This document shows, piece after piece, positions 43,916 to 52,456 of a stretch of DNA of 64,000 nucleotides. The stretch covers positions 992,001 through 1,056,000 of the forward strand of contig NZ_CP022390.1 of assembly GCF_003076515.1 (NCBI RefSeq), read 5' to 3'. How positions within the stretch are numbered: position 1 is the first letter of the stretch; the number at the start of each line of letters is the position of its first letter. The notes under the pieces were generated by a model. That model was not told the DNA's origin, did not search any database, and was given only the letters and a program-made list of their open reading frames with translations. This DNA is from Alcaligenes aquatilis (GTDB taxonomy: Bacteria > Pseudomonadota > Gammaproteobacteria > Burkholderiales > Burkholderiaceae_B). The position numbers were made by a program, and so were the translations under genes.

Positions 43916-45040
43916 ATGACTCGTTTTCTTCTCTTGATGATCGCTCTGATCATGTTTCCGCAGGTGGTGGAGACCGCCTATAGCCCCGCCTTGCCGCTTA
44001 TTGCCCAGAGCTACGCGGTATCGGCCAGTGAGGCGGGGCAAACCTTGTCCGTCTACTTTATTGCCTTTGCGCTCGGTGTACTGTTCTGGGGCTGGCTGTG
44101 CGACCGGGCTGGGCGCAGACCGGCTGTTTTGGCGGGTTTGACGGTGTATGGCCTGGGTTGTCTGCTCGCCCTGTTCAGCCCGAACTTCATAGTGCTCTTG
44201 CTGGCTCGCATGATGAGCGCATTTGGTGCGGCGGTCGGCTCCATTGGCGTGCAAACCATGCTGCGGGACCGTTATCAGGCCGAAGAACTGGCCAAGATTT
44301 TCGGCACTATCGGGGCAGCTCTGGCGCTGAGCCCTTTGCTGGGTTTGGCCATGGGTGTGGTCCTGTCTTCGGGTGCTGAAGTGATGCCGGTTTTCATCGG
44401 CTTGCTGGTTCTGGCCTTACTTCTGTTGGCTGCTTGTCTGTTGTACCTGCCTGAAACCCGCCCCGTTCAAAACCCGCACAGCAGCTTGTTGCACGTTCTG
44501 ATTCGCCTGCTGCAAGATCCCGCAATCTGGCAGTCCGCCTTGCTGGTAGCTTTGTTCAACACCACGATTTTTGCGTTTTATCAGTGGGCTCCTTTCTTGC
44601 TGCAAGGCTTGGGTTCGGACAAGCAACTCATGATGATTGCCGGTGTCTTGCTGGCTGGGGGCACGTTCATGGGTGCATTTTTAAACCGCCGCTGGCTGGC
44701 TGCGGGGCAGTCGTCCCGTAGGCTGATTTGGCGGGGCATTGCGCTGTTGGCGGTATCGGCTACTGGTCTGGAATTTGCAGGCAAACACCTGATTTTTCTG
44801 CTCCCTGCCATGCTGCTTGCGCTGGCCTATGCGGTGGCGATTCCTAACCTTTTGTCCGGCGCCTTGCAGCACTATCGCTCGGTAGCGGGTATGGCCGGTG
44901 CGGTCTTTGGCCTAATGTACAGCTTGCTGCTGGGTCTGGGCTTGGCCTTGTCAGCCTGGTGGGGGGATCTGGCTGATGTGACCCTTATTTGTGCCGTTCT
45001 GGCCGCTATTTGCCTGGCTTTACCCCTGAATAGGACTTGA
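43916..45040 (+). CDS. MFS transporter, Bcr/CflA-type drug exporter
   Basis: A 374-residue major facilitator with about 12 hydrophobic segments. It opens RFLLLMIALIMFPQVVETAYSPALPLIA and has the motif-A-like GWLCDRAGRRPAVLAG and LARMMSAFGAAVGSIGVQTMLRD, resembling Bcr/CflA exporters, and is slightly short for the family (about 390-400). It is divergent from the AraC regulator. The start ATG 43916 has a weak ribosome site (GTGTGAATTGGC), so a shorter N-terminus is possible. Confidence 0.8.
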   Translation: MTRFLLLMIALIMFPQVVETAYSPALPLIAQSYAVSASEAGQTLSVYFIAFALGVLFWGWLCDRAGRRPAVLAGLTVYGLGCLLALFSPNFIVLLLARMMSAFGAAVGSIGVQTMLRDRYQAEELAKIFGTIGAALALSPLLGLAMGVVLSSGAEVMPVFIGLLVLALLLLAACLLYLPETRPVQNPHSSLLHVLIRLLQDPAIWQSALLVALFNTTIFAFYQWAPFLLQGLGSDKQLMMIAGVLLAGGTFMGAFLNRRWLAAGQSSRRLIWRGIALLAVSATGLEFAGKHLIFLLPAMLLALAYAVAIPNLLSGALQHYRSVAGMAGAVFGLMYSLLLGLGLALSAWWGDLADVTLICAVLAAICLALPLNRT

Positions 45041-45091
45041 GAAAAACCCTGACATGCCCTTCGTAAGGCACCTCACTATAGGGTATATGCT

Positions 45092-45133
45092 AATACATAT
45101 GTATTGACATAGATTAAGTCGAATCACCATAAT
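45092..45133 (+). promoter_or_regulatory. sigma-70 promoter with a MarR-type operator palindrome
   Basis: -35 TTGACA (45104-45109), 18-base spacer, -10 CATAAT (45128-45133). A 14-bp perfect palindrome, AATACATATGTATT (45092-45105), overlaps the -35 element, as expected for a repressor site. The MarR gene at the end of the operon is the likely repressor. Confidence 0.65.
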
Positions 45134-45210
45134 CCTTCATGTTTAAAGCAATTGAAGAGTGTGTCTGACAAACACTCAGCTTGAACATTTATCCAAAAGG
45201 AGAGGATGAC

Positions 45211-46449
45211 ATGGTGGAACAGGGGGTTATCGGAAATCCGCTCGACAAGGCCAAGCCACGCGGCGCAGTGGCCTTGCTCATGCTGTTAATGGCTGTGCTG
45301 GGTGAGATGTGCCTGGCAGCCGACTTTTATGGCTTTGCAGCCGTTATCAAAATTGTGTCGGCAGACCTGTCACTCAGCCCCGCACAAGCTGGCTTGGTGC
45401 AGGGCGCTTTCGGTGTTTCGTTCGCGCTGGGCATGTTGTTCTGGGCACCACGTGGTCGTTCCATGAGCTCGGCCCGTTTGTACCTGATTGGCTTGGGTGG
45501 CAGCGGCTTGCTCATGCTTCTGCAGACCCAGGCGCAGGATTTCACGCAGCTCTTTCTGCTGCGTCTGGTGGTGGGCTTTTTTGACTCCGCCGTCTGGGTC
45601 GGGTCCATGAAAATCGTCATGCAATGGTTTGCGCCACGCCGCCAGGGTCTGGTACTGGGCATTATTCTGGCCGCCTATTCGCTGGCCATTACCCTGGATT
45701 TTGCCTTGGGTCTGCCTTACGCCATGGCGCATGGCTGGCGTGCTTTCTTTCTGGTCCTGGGCGGGCTGACATTAAGCGCCTGCTTGATCACACAATTGGT
45801 GGTACGCGCCGGCCCTTATCAGGATCCTCACGACAAGATCAAAACCGACGCCGGTGTATTGCGCTCCATTGCCGCACGCCCCTGGATCTGGGTGGGCATT
45901 CTGGCCATTTTTGGTGCCTTGTTCTCGGTTGCCGCAACGGCGACCTGGCTGATTCCTGCCTTGATTGATGTGCAGAAAATGGCCCCCGAACAAGCCCCCT
46001 TGTTCGGCACCATCATGGGTTTGTCCCAGGTCTTTTTCCTGATTTTGGGCGGTTACGTCAGCGACCGCTTCACCCGTGTTGGCGTGATGCGTGTGGGCAT
46101 GTGGCTCACCATTCTGGCGGCCAGCGCCTGTGTTCTGGTTGCCTGGCAAGCATTGCCCTACAGCGGCTTGCTGATCGTGGCCATTCTTTGTGGCGTAGGG
46201 GTCTTTCATGGTGGCGCTATTTTCAGTTACGTGGGTGAACGCTATGGCGTGAACCTGGGCCCCTGTGCTGCTGGCTATGCCGAGATGGGCGGTGTGTTTG
46301 CCACCTTTGTCGCGCCGTCCTTGCTGGGCCTGCTGCTGAGTCTGACCGGCTCCTACGTCTGGGCCTTTGGCAGTTTCCTGGCGGTAGAAGTGCTGGTTTT
46401 TATCGGTTTCCTCCTATTGAACCGCTTGCCGTCAGCACAGCCGGACTAA
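45211..46449 (+). CDS. MFS transporter of the aromatic operon
   Basis: A 412-residue major facilitator with about 12 membrane segments. AAGGAGAGG precedes ATG 45211; a TTG 30 bases earlier is unlikely. The first segment is GAVALLMLLMAVLGEMCLAADFYGF, and motif A occurs as FWAPRGRSMSSARLYLIG. It heads an operon in which the next gene starts four bases after its stop. Substrate uptake of the aromatic compound degraded by the following enzymes is the likely role. Confidence 0.83.
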   Translation: MVEQGVIGNPLDKAKPRGAVALLMLLMAVLGEMCLAADFYGFAAVIKIVSADLSLSPAQAGLVQGAFGVSFALGMLFWAPRGRSMSSARLYLIGLGGSGLLMLLQTQAQDFTQLFLLRLVVGFFDSAVWVGSMKIVMQWFAPRRQGLVLGIILAAYSLAITLDFALGLPYAMAHGWRAFFLVLGGLTLSACLITQLVVRAGPYQDPHDKIKTDAGVLRSIAARPWIWVGILAIFGALFSVAATATWLIPALIDVQKMAPEQAPLFGTIMGLSQVFFLILGGYVSDRFTRVGVMRVGMWLTILAASACVLVAWQALPYSGLLIVAILCGVGVFHGGAIFSYVGERYGVNLGPCAAGYAEMGGVFATFVAPSLLGLLLSLTGSYVWAFGSFLAVEVLVFIGFLLLNRLPSAQPD

Positions 46450-46453
46450 AGAA

Positions 46454-47317
46454 ATGAACAAACTTATTTTTGATCCGGCAGACCTGGAGCAATACCGGCT
46501 CCAGGCCTCGGTGGCTGATTTTGACGCTGAAATGGCCGCCTACAAGCACGCCAGTGAACGGGCCCGCGCTGCCTTGAGCAATTGTTTCTGCACGCACGCC
46601 TATGGCGATGACCCGGCAGAAAAACTGGATGTCTATGCAGCCCGCCACGCCGGTGCCCCGGTTTATTTGTTCATTCATGGTGGCTACTGGCGCATGTTGT
46701 CCAAGGACGACTCGGCCATGATGGCGCAAAGCCTGCATGCAGCCGGTGCCACAGTGATTTGCCTGGACTACGGCCTGGCTCCCGCTTACCGCCTGCCGCA
46801 GATCGTGGCGCAATGCGAACGCGCTTTGCAGTGGGTTCACGCGCATGCCAGGCAATTCAATGGCGACCCACAGCGTATTCATATTAGTGGCAGCTCGGCA
46901 GGAGGGCACTTAAGCGGCATGTTGCTGGCGGCCGATGCCCAACGCGAACAGCGCCTGATCCACAGCGCCAGCATTCTCAGCGGCGTGATGGATTTGCATC
47001 CCATCTTGCAGACCGCCGTGAATGACTGGCTGCAGTTGGACGACGAACAAGCCCAACGCTATAGCCCGGCTTTGCACCCACCAGCGCAAGGAACCCCCGT
47101 GCTCGTGGCCTGGGGCGCACTGGAACCGGCCGTCATGCACGAACAAAGCCGTCACTACGCCCGGCAATGCGAGCTGGCGGGCTGCCTGGTGCGAAGCATG
47201 TCCGTGCCAAACCGACATCATTTCAACGTCTTGATGGATCTGGAGCAGAGCGACAGCGCATTGACGCTGGCCGTGTTGCAGACCATGAATCGTCATACCC
47301 AGGAGGAGAGACTATGA
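46454..47317 (+). CDS. alpha/beta hydrolase, arylformamidase-like
   Basis: A 287-residue esterase/hydrolase with the oxyanion motif FIHGGYWRML (residues about 74-83), the nucleophile GSSAGGH (Ser in the G-x-S-x-G), and a likely Asp and His (MSVPNRHHFNVL) at the end. The HGGYW sequence is shared with kynurenine formamidase-type enzymes that remove N-formyl groups. In this operon it could hydrolyse a ring-cleavage product. It starts four bases after the MFS stop and overlaps the dioxygenase gene by an ATGA. Confidence 0.8.
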   Translation: MNKLIFDPADLEQYRLQASVADFDAEMAAYKHASERARAALSNCFCTHAYGDDPAEKLDVYAARHAGAPVYLFIHGGYWRMLSKDDSAMMAQSLHAAGATVICLDYGLAPAYRLPQIVAQCERALQWVHAHARQFNGDPQRIHISGSSAGGHLSGMLLAADAQREQRLIHSASILSGVMDLHPILQTAVNDWLQLDDEQAQRYSPALHPPAQGTPVLVAWGALEPAVMHEQSRHYARQCELAGCLVRSMSVPNRHHFNVLMDLEQSDSALTLAVLQTMNRHTQEERL

Positions 47318-48306
47318 CACAAGCAACTTCCCACTCCACCCTAACCGCGTGCTTTGAGCCCCGCCGTCTGGGCCACGTCAACCTGTGGGTTGATGAGCTG
47401 CAACGCGGTGAAGATTTTTACAGCCAGGTCTGCGGCCTGAAAGTGGAATTTACCGAGCCTGATCTGGTGGCCACCTTTTTGGGCACCGGCCACACTCCCC
47501 ATGACCTGGGCATGATGGAAACGACCAAAGGCGTGAATCGCTATGGCCGTGACGGTCTGCTGCAACTGCCCGGCACGATTGGCCTGAATCCCGGCCTGAA
47601 TCACCTGGCCTGGGAATTGGAGAACGAGGCTGAACTGGTGGCTGGCTGGAGGCGTGCAAAAGAACAGGGGTGCGACATTGACATGACGGTGGACCACCAG
47701 GTCGCTCATAGCGTCTATATGTTTGACCCCGATGGCAACTACAACGAGTTCTACTGCGACACCATTAAAGACTGGCGCAGCGTGCTAGGTGGCCCCATGG
47801 AATTGCTGACCAGCCGCTGGGATCCCGAAGGGCAGGAGCCGTTTTCCGAAGGCCGCTACGATGCTGACCCGGTTCTGGAAACAGTGCCTGACGCCCCGGT
47901 CCAACCCCGTCGTGTCACCCACGCCGTGCTGCGTACCGCTCAGTTGGACGCCATGCGCCACTTCTATACCGACGTCGCTGGTCTGGACGTGGTCTATGAA
48001 AACGATCGAGTCGTCTATTTACGTGCCGGCCTGGCCAATTATGATTACAGCCTGATTCTGGTACGTGACAAACAAGCTTCCTTCTCTCATGGTAGTTTCG
48101 AGCTGGCCAGCGTTCAGGATCTGGAACAAACGCTGGAGCGCCTGAAAGCCCAGAACATCATCCCCGTTTACGATGTGAACTTGCCCTGGAAGCGCGCTTT
48201 CTTCTTGCGTGATCCGGACGGTCTGCTCAGCGAGTGGTATGTGACGCAGGCAGGCGAGCGCGCTCTGGATCGCCATCACTCTTTGCCTTTGTGGGCGCAA
48301 GTTTAA
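47314..48306 (+). CDS. two-domain VOC extradiol dioxygenase
   Basis: A 330-residue vicinal-oxygen-chelate protein, type I extradiol ring-cleavage dioxygenase layout. Each half has a 2-His-1-Glu set: His21, His97 (LNHLAWEL), Glu145 (NYNEFY) in the N-terminal module and His203 (VTHAVL), His259 (FSHGSFEL), Glu307 (LLSEWY) in the C-terminal module. In known type I enzymes only the C-terminal set binds iron, so the intact N-terminal set is notable. The start ATG overlaps the hydrolase stop; GAGGAGAG precedes it. Substrate unknown. Confidence 0.85.
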   Translation: MTQATSHSTLTACFEPRRLGHVNLWVDELQRGEDFYSQVCGLKVEFTEPDLVATFLGTGHTPHDLGMMETTKGVNRYGRDGLLQLPGTIGLNPGLNHLAWELENEAELVAGWRRAKEQGCDIDMTVDHQVAHSVYMFDPDGNYNEFYCDTIKDWRSVLGGPMELLTSRWDPEGQEPFSEGRYDADPVLETVPDAPVQPRRVTHAVLRTAQLDAMRHFYTDVAGLDVVYENDRVVYLRAGLANYDYSLILVRDKQASFSHGSFELASVQDLEQTLERLKAQNIIPVYDVNLPWKRAFFLRDPDGLLSEWYVTQAGERALDRHHSLPLWAQV

Positions 48307-48316
48307 GGAAACCAGC

Positions 48317-49474
48317 ATGTCCGATAAAAAACGAAGTGCCTTGGTCGCAGGCGGTGGCCTGGGTGGCTTGGCAAGCGCTGCCGCTTTGGCTCAGCGTGGC
48401 TGGGATGTCACCGTGCTGGAGCGCCAGTCTGAATTGCGCGCCAATGGCTCCGGTATTTATATCTGGGAAAATGGCCTGCGCGTTTTGAAGGCCTTAGGGG
48501 CCTACGAGCAAGCCATTGAAGGTGCTTTTTACGGTAGCCATTTTGAACAGCGTGACCTGAATAACGAAGTCATCGATTGCGGCCCCACACCGGCCGACCG
48601 TCGGCTGATTACCGTCATGCGCTCGCAACTGCTGAAATCCTTGGAGCAAGCAGGCAAGCGCGCCGGCGTGAAGGTTCGCACGAATGTAGAAGTCATCGCC
48701 GCTAACGCACGCGGGGAAGTTCAATTGGCCTCGGGCGAGCGCTTGCGTGCTGATCTGGTGGTAGGCGCCGATGGCATCTGGTCACGTATCCGCCAGGCTC
48801 TGGGGCTGGAGCTGGTACACGAGCAAACTCGCGAAGGGGCCTTACGCACCATGATCGAGCGCAGGCCGGACGACACCCAAGAGCAAGATGCTCAAAAATA
48901 CATCGAGAACTGGAACGGCCTGCATCGTTTGTTGATTACGCCAGTCAGTGAAACCCAAACCTATCTGGCCCTGACTTGTCCACACGACGATGTGCGCGCA
49001 AGCAATACCCAGATCGACAAGGAATACTGGTCCGCTTTGTTCCCGCATTGGGCACACCTGATTGCGCGTGCCGATGGCCCAGTCAGTTGGGGTCGTTACA
49101 GTGTGACACGCTGCAAAACCTGGTCCAGCGGCCGTACGGCGATTTTAGGTGACGCCGCTCATGCTCAACCTCCGAATCTGGGGCAGGGCGGGGGCATGGC
49201 CATGCAAAATGGTCTGGCTCTGGCCACCTTCCTGGAAAAGGTCCAGGATGTGCGCGATATACCCGACGCCTTGGAGGCCTGGGAGAACAATGAGCGCGAG
49301 ATTGTTGAGCACTGCCAGAAGTGGTCCTGTTTATATGGCGAGATCAGTGCCTTGCCCGATGCCGTGCGTACGCAAGTTGTGCGTTCTGCCATGGCCAATC
49401 CCTGGAGCTACGCGCAGATTTTCCGCGCTGCCAGTCATACGCCGACGGGCACTGTCCAAGCAGAGCGCTGCTAG
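48317..49474 (+). CDS. FAD-dependent aromatic monooxygenase (MHPCO-like)
   Basis: A 385-residue class A flavoprotein hydroxylase. The FAD motif is ALVAGGGLGGLASAAALAQRGWDVTVLE, followed by SELRANGSGIYIWENGLRVLKALGA, then RADLVVGADGIWS and GDAAHAQPPNLGQGGGMAMQNGLAL. The SELRAxGxGIYxWxNGLRVL block matches my memory of 2-methyl-3-hydroxypyridine-5-carboxylate oxygenase from vitamin B6 breakdown, which opens a pyridine ring. Salicylate-type hydroxylases are the other option. AAGGAAA precedes the ATG; it lies 10 bp after the dioxygenase. Confidence 0.83.
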   Translation: MSDKKRSALVAGGGLGGLASAAALAQRGWDVTVLERQSELRANGSGIYIWENGLRVLKALGAYEQAIEGAFYGSHFEQRDLNNEVIDCGPTPADRRLITVMRSQLLKSLEQAGKRAGVKVRTNVEVIAANARGEVQLASGERLRADLVVGADGIWSRIRQALGLELVHEQTREGALRTMIERRPDDTQEQDAQKYIENWNGLHRLLITPVSETQTYLALTCPHDDVRASNTQIDKEYWSALFPHWAHLIARADGPVSWGRYSVTRCKTWSSGRTAILGDAAHAQPPNLGQGGGMAMQNGLALATFLEKVQDVRDIPDALEAWENNEREIVEHCQKWSCLYGEISALPDAVRTQVVRSAMANPWSYAQIFRAASHTPTGTVQAERC

Positions 49475-49545
49475 TATACTGACGGTCCGCTTGTCGCTCC
49501 GGTTTCATGGGGCGTCAAGCGCAGGACTGACTCCTCCAAGGCACC

Positions 49546-50001
49546 ATGAGCAAAACTTCCGTTTCCATCCCTGATAGCTGTGTAGAAACCAATCTGGCCT
49601 TCCAGATGGCAAGCATTATCTACAAGTTGGACCAAACGCTAAGATCGACCACCTTGCGTGAGCACAATATGACTTATGTGCATTTTCGGGTCTTGCAATA
49701 TCTGTGGGATGAAGACGGGCGCAGCATCGGTGAAATTGCCAAGGCCATTGTCGTGCATCAGCCGGTCTTGAGCCGGGTAATTGATCAAATGCAAGAGCGT
49801 GAATTGGTTCAGCGTCGCGCAGACGAAAACGACAGTCGCTATATGCGTGTGTACCTGAGCGAAACGGGCCGCGAACGCTATGCGCAAGTCTGGCCCGCCG
49901 CCAAGGCAATGATTGATAACGCCCTGTCCGTGCTCAGTCCTGATGAGCGCGAAGACTTTGGCCGCATGCTGCGCCATGTTGCCGCGCATCTGGCGACCTG
50001 A
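49546..50001 (+). CDS. MarR family transcriptional regulator
   Basis: A 151-residue winged-helix regulator: REHNMTYVHFRVLQYLWDEDGRSIGEIAKAIVVHQPVLSRVIDQMQERELVQRRADENDSRYMRVYLSETG is the DNA-binding core with the beta-wing. It ends the operon, 71 bp after the monooxygenase, and is the natural candidate to bind the palindrome over the operon promoter. Its ligand may be the operon's substrate. Confidence 0.87.
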   Translation: MSKTSVSIPDSCVETNLAFQMASIIYKLDQTLRSTTLREHNMTYVHFRVLQYLWDEDGRSIGEIAKAIVVHQPVLSRVIDQMQERELVQRRADENDSRYMRVYLSETGRERYAQVWPAAKAMIDNALSVLSPDEREDFGRMLRHVAAHLAT

Positions 50002-50009
50002 GGCAAGGG

Positions 50010-50771
50010 TTAACGCTGGGCCTGGCCCGGTAGATTGGCCCGAATCAAACGACCCGCAATGGAATCGGTATGGGGCAGATCCGGCAAGGCATCACCCGGG
50101 CCAAACCAGCGCGCGTCATTGATCTCGTCAGCCTGGATACGCAAATCACCGCCCGCATATTCGGCGGTATAAGCCACCATCAAAGAATGTGGAAAAGGCC
50201 AGGACTGACTGCCGAAATACTGGATACGGTCCACGCGCAGTCCCACCTCCTCCATCACCTCGCGGTGAATGGCTTCTTCCAGATTCTCACCAGCTTCCAC
50301 GAAACCAGCCAAGGCGGTGTAACGCGCCGTGGCATACGTAGAGTGGCAGGCCAACAAGATACGGTCCTTGTCGCGGATCAGCACCATCATGGCCGGGGAG
50401 ATTCGGGGGTAGGCCGAGAAGCCACAGGAAGTGCAGCGAAAACACAGCTCATGCTTGACGCGTTCCATGGCGGAGCCGCACACCCCACAGTAACGATGAC
50501 TACGTGCCCATTCTGAGACTTGAAAAGCCCGGTTCACCAGACTGGCTTGATCGCCCAACTGCGAGAGCACGCCGCGCAAGGGACGAAAGATAAAGCCATC
50601 TGGAGCCGGGGTCTGGACGGCGACGTGGCAGGCAAAATCCTGACAATCCTCGCCCGGAAAAAGAGCATGCCATTGCGCCGGAGCTAAATCCAGAGCGGGT
50701 TTGGCGGGAATCAAGGCTTGCCCTTCCTGGCTGCTGACCAATATTTCATTTCCACGAAAAATGAAATTCAT
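50010..50771 (-). CDS. nudC: NAD(+) diphosphatase / deNADding enzyme NudC
   Basis: NudC hydrolyses NAD(H) and removes NAD caps from RNA. The 253-residue protein has the zinc ribbon CGVCGSAM...CTSCG, the Nudix box GFVEAGENLEEAIHREVMEEVGL, and SQSWPFPHS, close to the NudC signature SQPWPFPxS with one proline replaced by serine. ATG 50771 with AGGAAA is chosen; an earlier in-frame start would add 73 hydrophobic, unlikely residues. It ends eight bases before the convergent MarR stop. Confidence 0.88.
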   Translation of the reverse strand: MNFIFRGNEILVSSQEGQALIPAKPALDLAPAQWHALFPGEDCQDFACHVAVQTPAPDGFIFRPLRGVLSQLGDQASLVNRAFQVSEWARSHRYCGVCGSAMERVKHELCFRCTSCGFSAYPRISPAMMVLIRDKDRILLACHSTYATARYTALAGFVEAGENLEEAIHREVMEEVGLRVDRIQYFGSQSWPFPHSLMVAYTAEYAGGDLRIQADEINDARWFGPGDALPDLPHTDSIAGRLIRANLPGQAQR

Positions 50772-51378
50772 GTGTTTCCTGTCCTTTAATAAGCCGCCTA
50801 AGTGCAGTGCAACGCTGGCTATTGTACGGGAAGGCCAAAGGTGAAAAAAGGCGGAAAAAATATAGCAGGCCAAGCAAGGTATCAAGGTCAGGGACAGAGA
50901 AAACGGCTGTTTTAAAACCAGAAACACAGTTGTCAAAGAGATGACGTTTGTCATGACTTTATTTGCCATACCCCAGGACAAAACGTGCAAGCCAACTAAT
51001 TAGCAGGCAGATAATTAAGCGCGTATTTATTTAAACTTAATGACTTGTTTTTAAATTTTTAAAAGTGAATTCATTGTTTATAAAAATCATTTCTTATTTT
51101 TGTTTTATTTTTTTATTTTAAAAATTGCTGTTTTATTTTTATATATTAAGGCGACTTATAAAGTGTTGATGTTTTTTACTCATTCAACCAGACCACTTTT
51201 AAAAAAATGCTACCGGGAGTTTGGCGATCATCCGGAAAGGCCCACAAAAAAACCGCCAGATCTGAACCAGACGGTTTTCTGAAAAAAACCGCATAAACCT
51301 TGGGGGTTAATGCGGCTTAAGCAGACAGCACCTGCAAAAAAAACTGTGGGAAGGGAAAAAAAAGAGGCTGACTTGGTT
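50772..51378. other. 607-bp gap with a very AT-rich core
   Basis: Between nudC (minus) and yicC (minus). The stretch about 51,010-51,190 is strongly AT-rich, with long T and A runs (TTATTTTT, TTTTATTTTTTTATTTTAAAA), unlike the GC-rich surroundings. The right end holds terminator hairpins for yicC. A 60-codon plus-strand frame inside has no homology I recognise and a poor composition. Could be a DNA-bending or silencer-bound promoter region of nudC. Confidence 0.6.
51282..51315 (-). terminator. Rho-independent terminator after yicC
   Basis: On the minus strand, CCGCAT pairs with ATGCGG, with an inner AACC/GGTT, followed by seven T. A second hairpin-like element with T-run (51242-51276) lies just beyond. 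Confidence 0.8.
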
Positions 51379-52311
51379 TTACTCGATGTTTTGGGTTTGT
51401 TCGCGCAGTTGCTCAATACACAGCTTCAGGTCGATAGAGGCACGTGTCACATCCATGCTGCCAGCCTTGGAGCCCAAGGTATTGGCCTCACGGTTCATCT
51501 CCTGGAACAAGAAGTCCAAACGCTTACCGGTGCTGCCTTGGCGGGTACTTTTCTTGTTGGACGCCACACTGGTATCGCCGTTCAGAATCAGCTCCAGCTC
51601 GGTCAAATGCGAACGCAGGCGGGCGATTTCCTCGGCCACATCAATACGCAGAGAGAAGACAGCCGCTTCCTGGGCAACGCGGGCAGACAGCTCTTGGCCC
51701 GAAATCAGGGCAAAGCCGTCTGGGCTGGCTTGCAGCAAGGCGTCATGCAGACGAGTAGCAATCTTGTTCTTTTGCTCTGTCAGGATTGCGGGCAGGTGCT
51801 GTTCGACCTCGTCCACAATGGCGCTTATGTCTTGACGAATAGCCAGCATGGCTTGTGCCAGACGCTGGCCTTCACGTTCTCGGGTGGCCTGAAAATCCAG
51901 CAAGGCAGCCTCAAACGCCTCACTGACCATGGGTAGCCAGACTTGCGGGTCCATGCCCGAATTATTGCCGCTTTGATTGCTCAACAAGGTATGCAACTCG
52001 GGCGCAGGCAGGTCTGGAATGGCAACACGTGCTACTTGCAGCATCTGCGCCGTGCGCTCGACTGCTTCCATGTCCAGGTTTCGTTGCTGATCCGTGCCAC
52101 TACGGGCAAAGTTGACCCGCAATTCCAGCTTGCCGCGCTGCACGCCCTTTGCAGCCAGCTCGCGCAGCAGATTCTCCGCAAAGCGCAGCTCTTCGGGCAG
52201 ACGCAGATTCAGGTCCAGAAAGCGGTTATTAACGCTGCGCATCTCGATATTGAGGGTGCCTGCTTCGGACTCGGCCTTGGCACTGCCAAACGCGGTCATG
52301 CTACGGATCAT
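51379..52311 (-). CDS. yicC: YicC-family endoribonuclease
   Basis: A 310-residue YicC protein, of the family shown in E. coli to be an endoribonuclease. N-terminus MIRSMTAFGSAKAESEAGTLNIEMRSVNNRFLDLNLRLPEELR is the conserved opening; the C-terminus GKRLDFLFQEMNREANTLGSKAG and IDLKLCIEQLREQTQN is equally typical. The length is slightly above the usual 290. The ribosome site is weak. Often found near gmk/rph-like genes, here rph is 4 kb away. Confidence 0.92.
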   Translation of the reverse strand: MIRSMTAFGSAKAESEAGTLNIEMRSVNNRFLDLNLRLPEELRFAENLLRELAAKGVQRGKLELRVNFARSGTDQQRNLDMEAVERTAQMLQVARVAIPDLPAPELHTLLSNQSGNNSGMDPQVWLPMVSEAFEAALLDFQATREREGQRLAQAMLAIRQDISAIVDEVEQHLPAILTEQKNKIATRLHDALLQASPDGFALISGQELSARVAQEAAVFSLRIDVAEEIARLRSHLTELELILNGDTSVASNKKSTRQGSTGKRLDFLFQEMNREANTLGSKAGSMDVTRASIDLKLCIEQLREQTQNIE

Positions 52312-52456
52312 GGGTGGGTCGCTTTAAGAATGGAATAAAGCCGCCAATTGTACTCTCAGGTCCCGGCTTTGGCCGCTCCTCTCGCTGCTACAAAGCTCTA
52401 TACTTTAGGCATTCAAGGCCTGTGAGGGCCAATTTTTTTCATCACGAAGGGCAGTC

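Noticed and set aside
51100..51282. 60-codon frame in the AT-rich gap
   Set aside because: Composition follows the AT-rich DNA and runs into the terminator hairpins.
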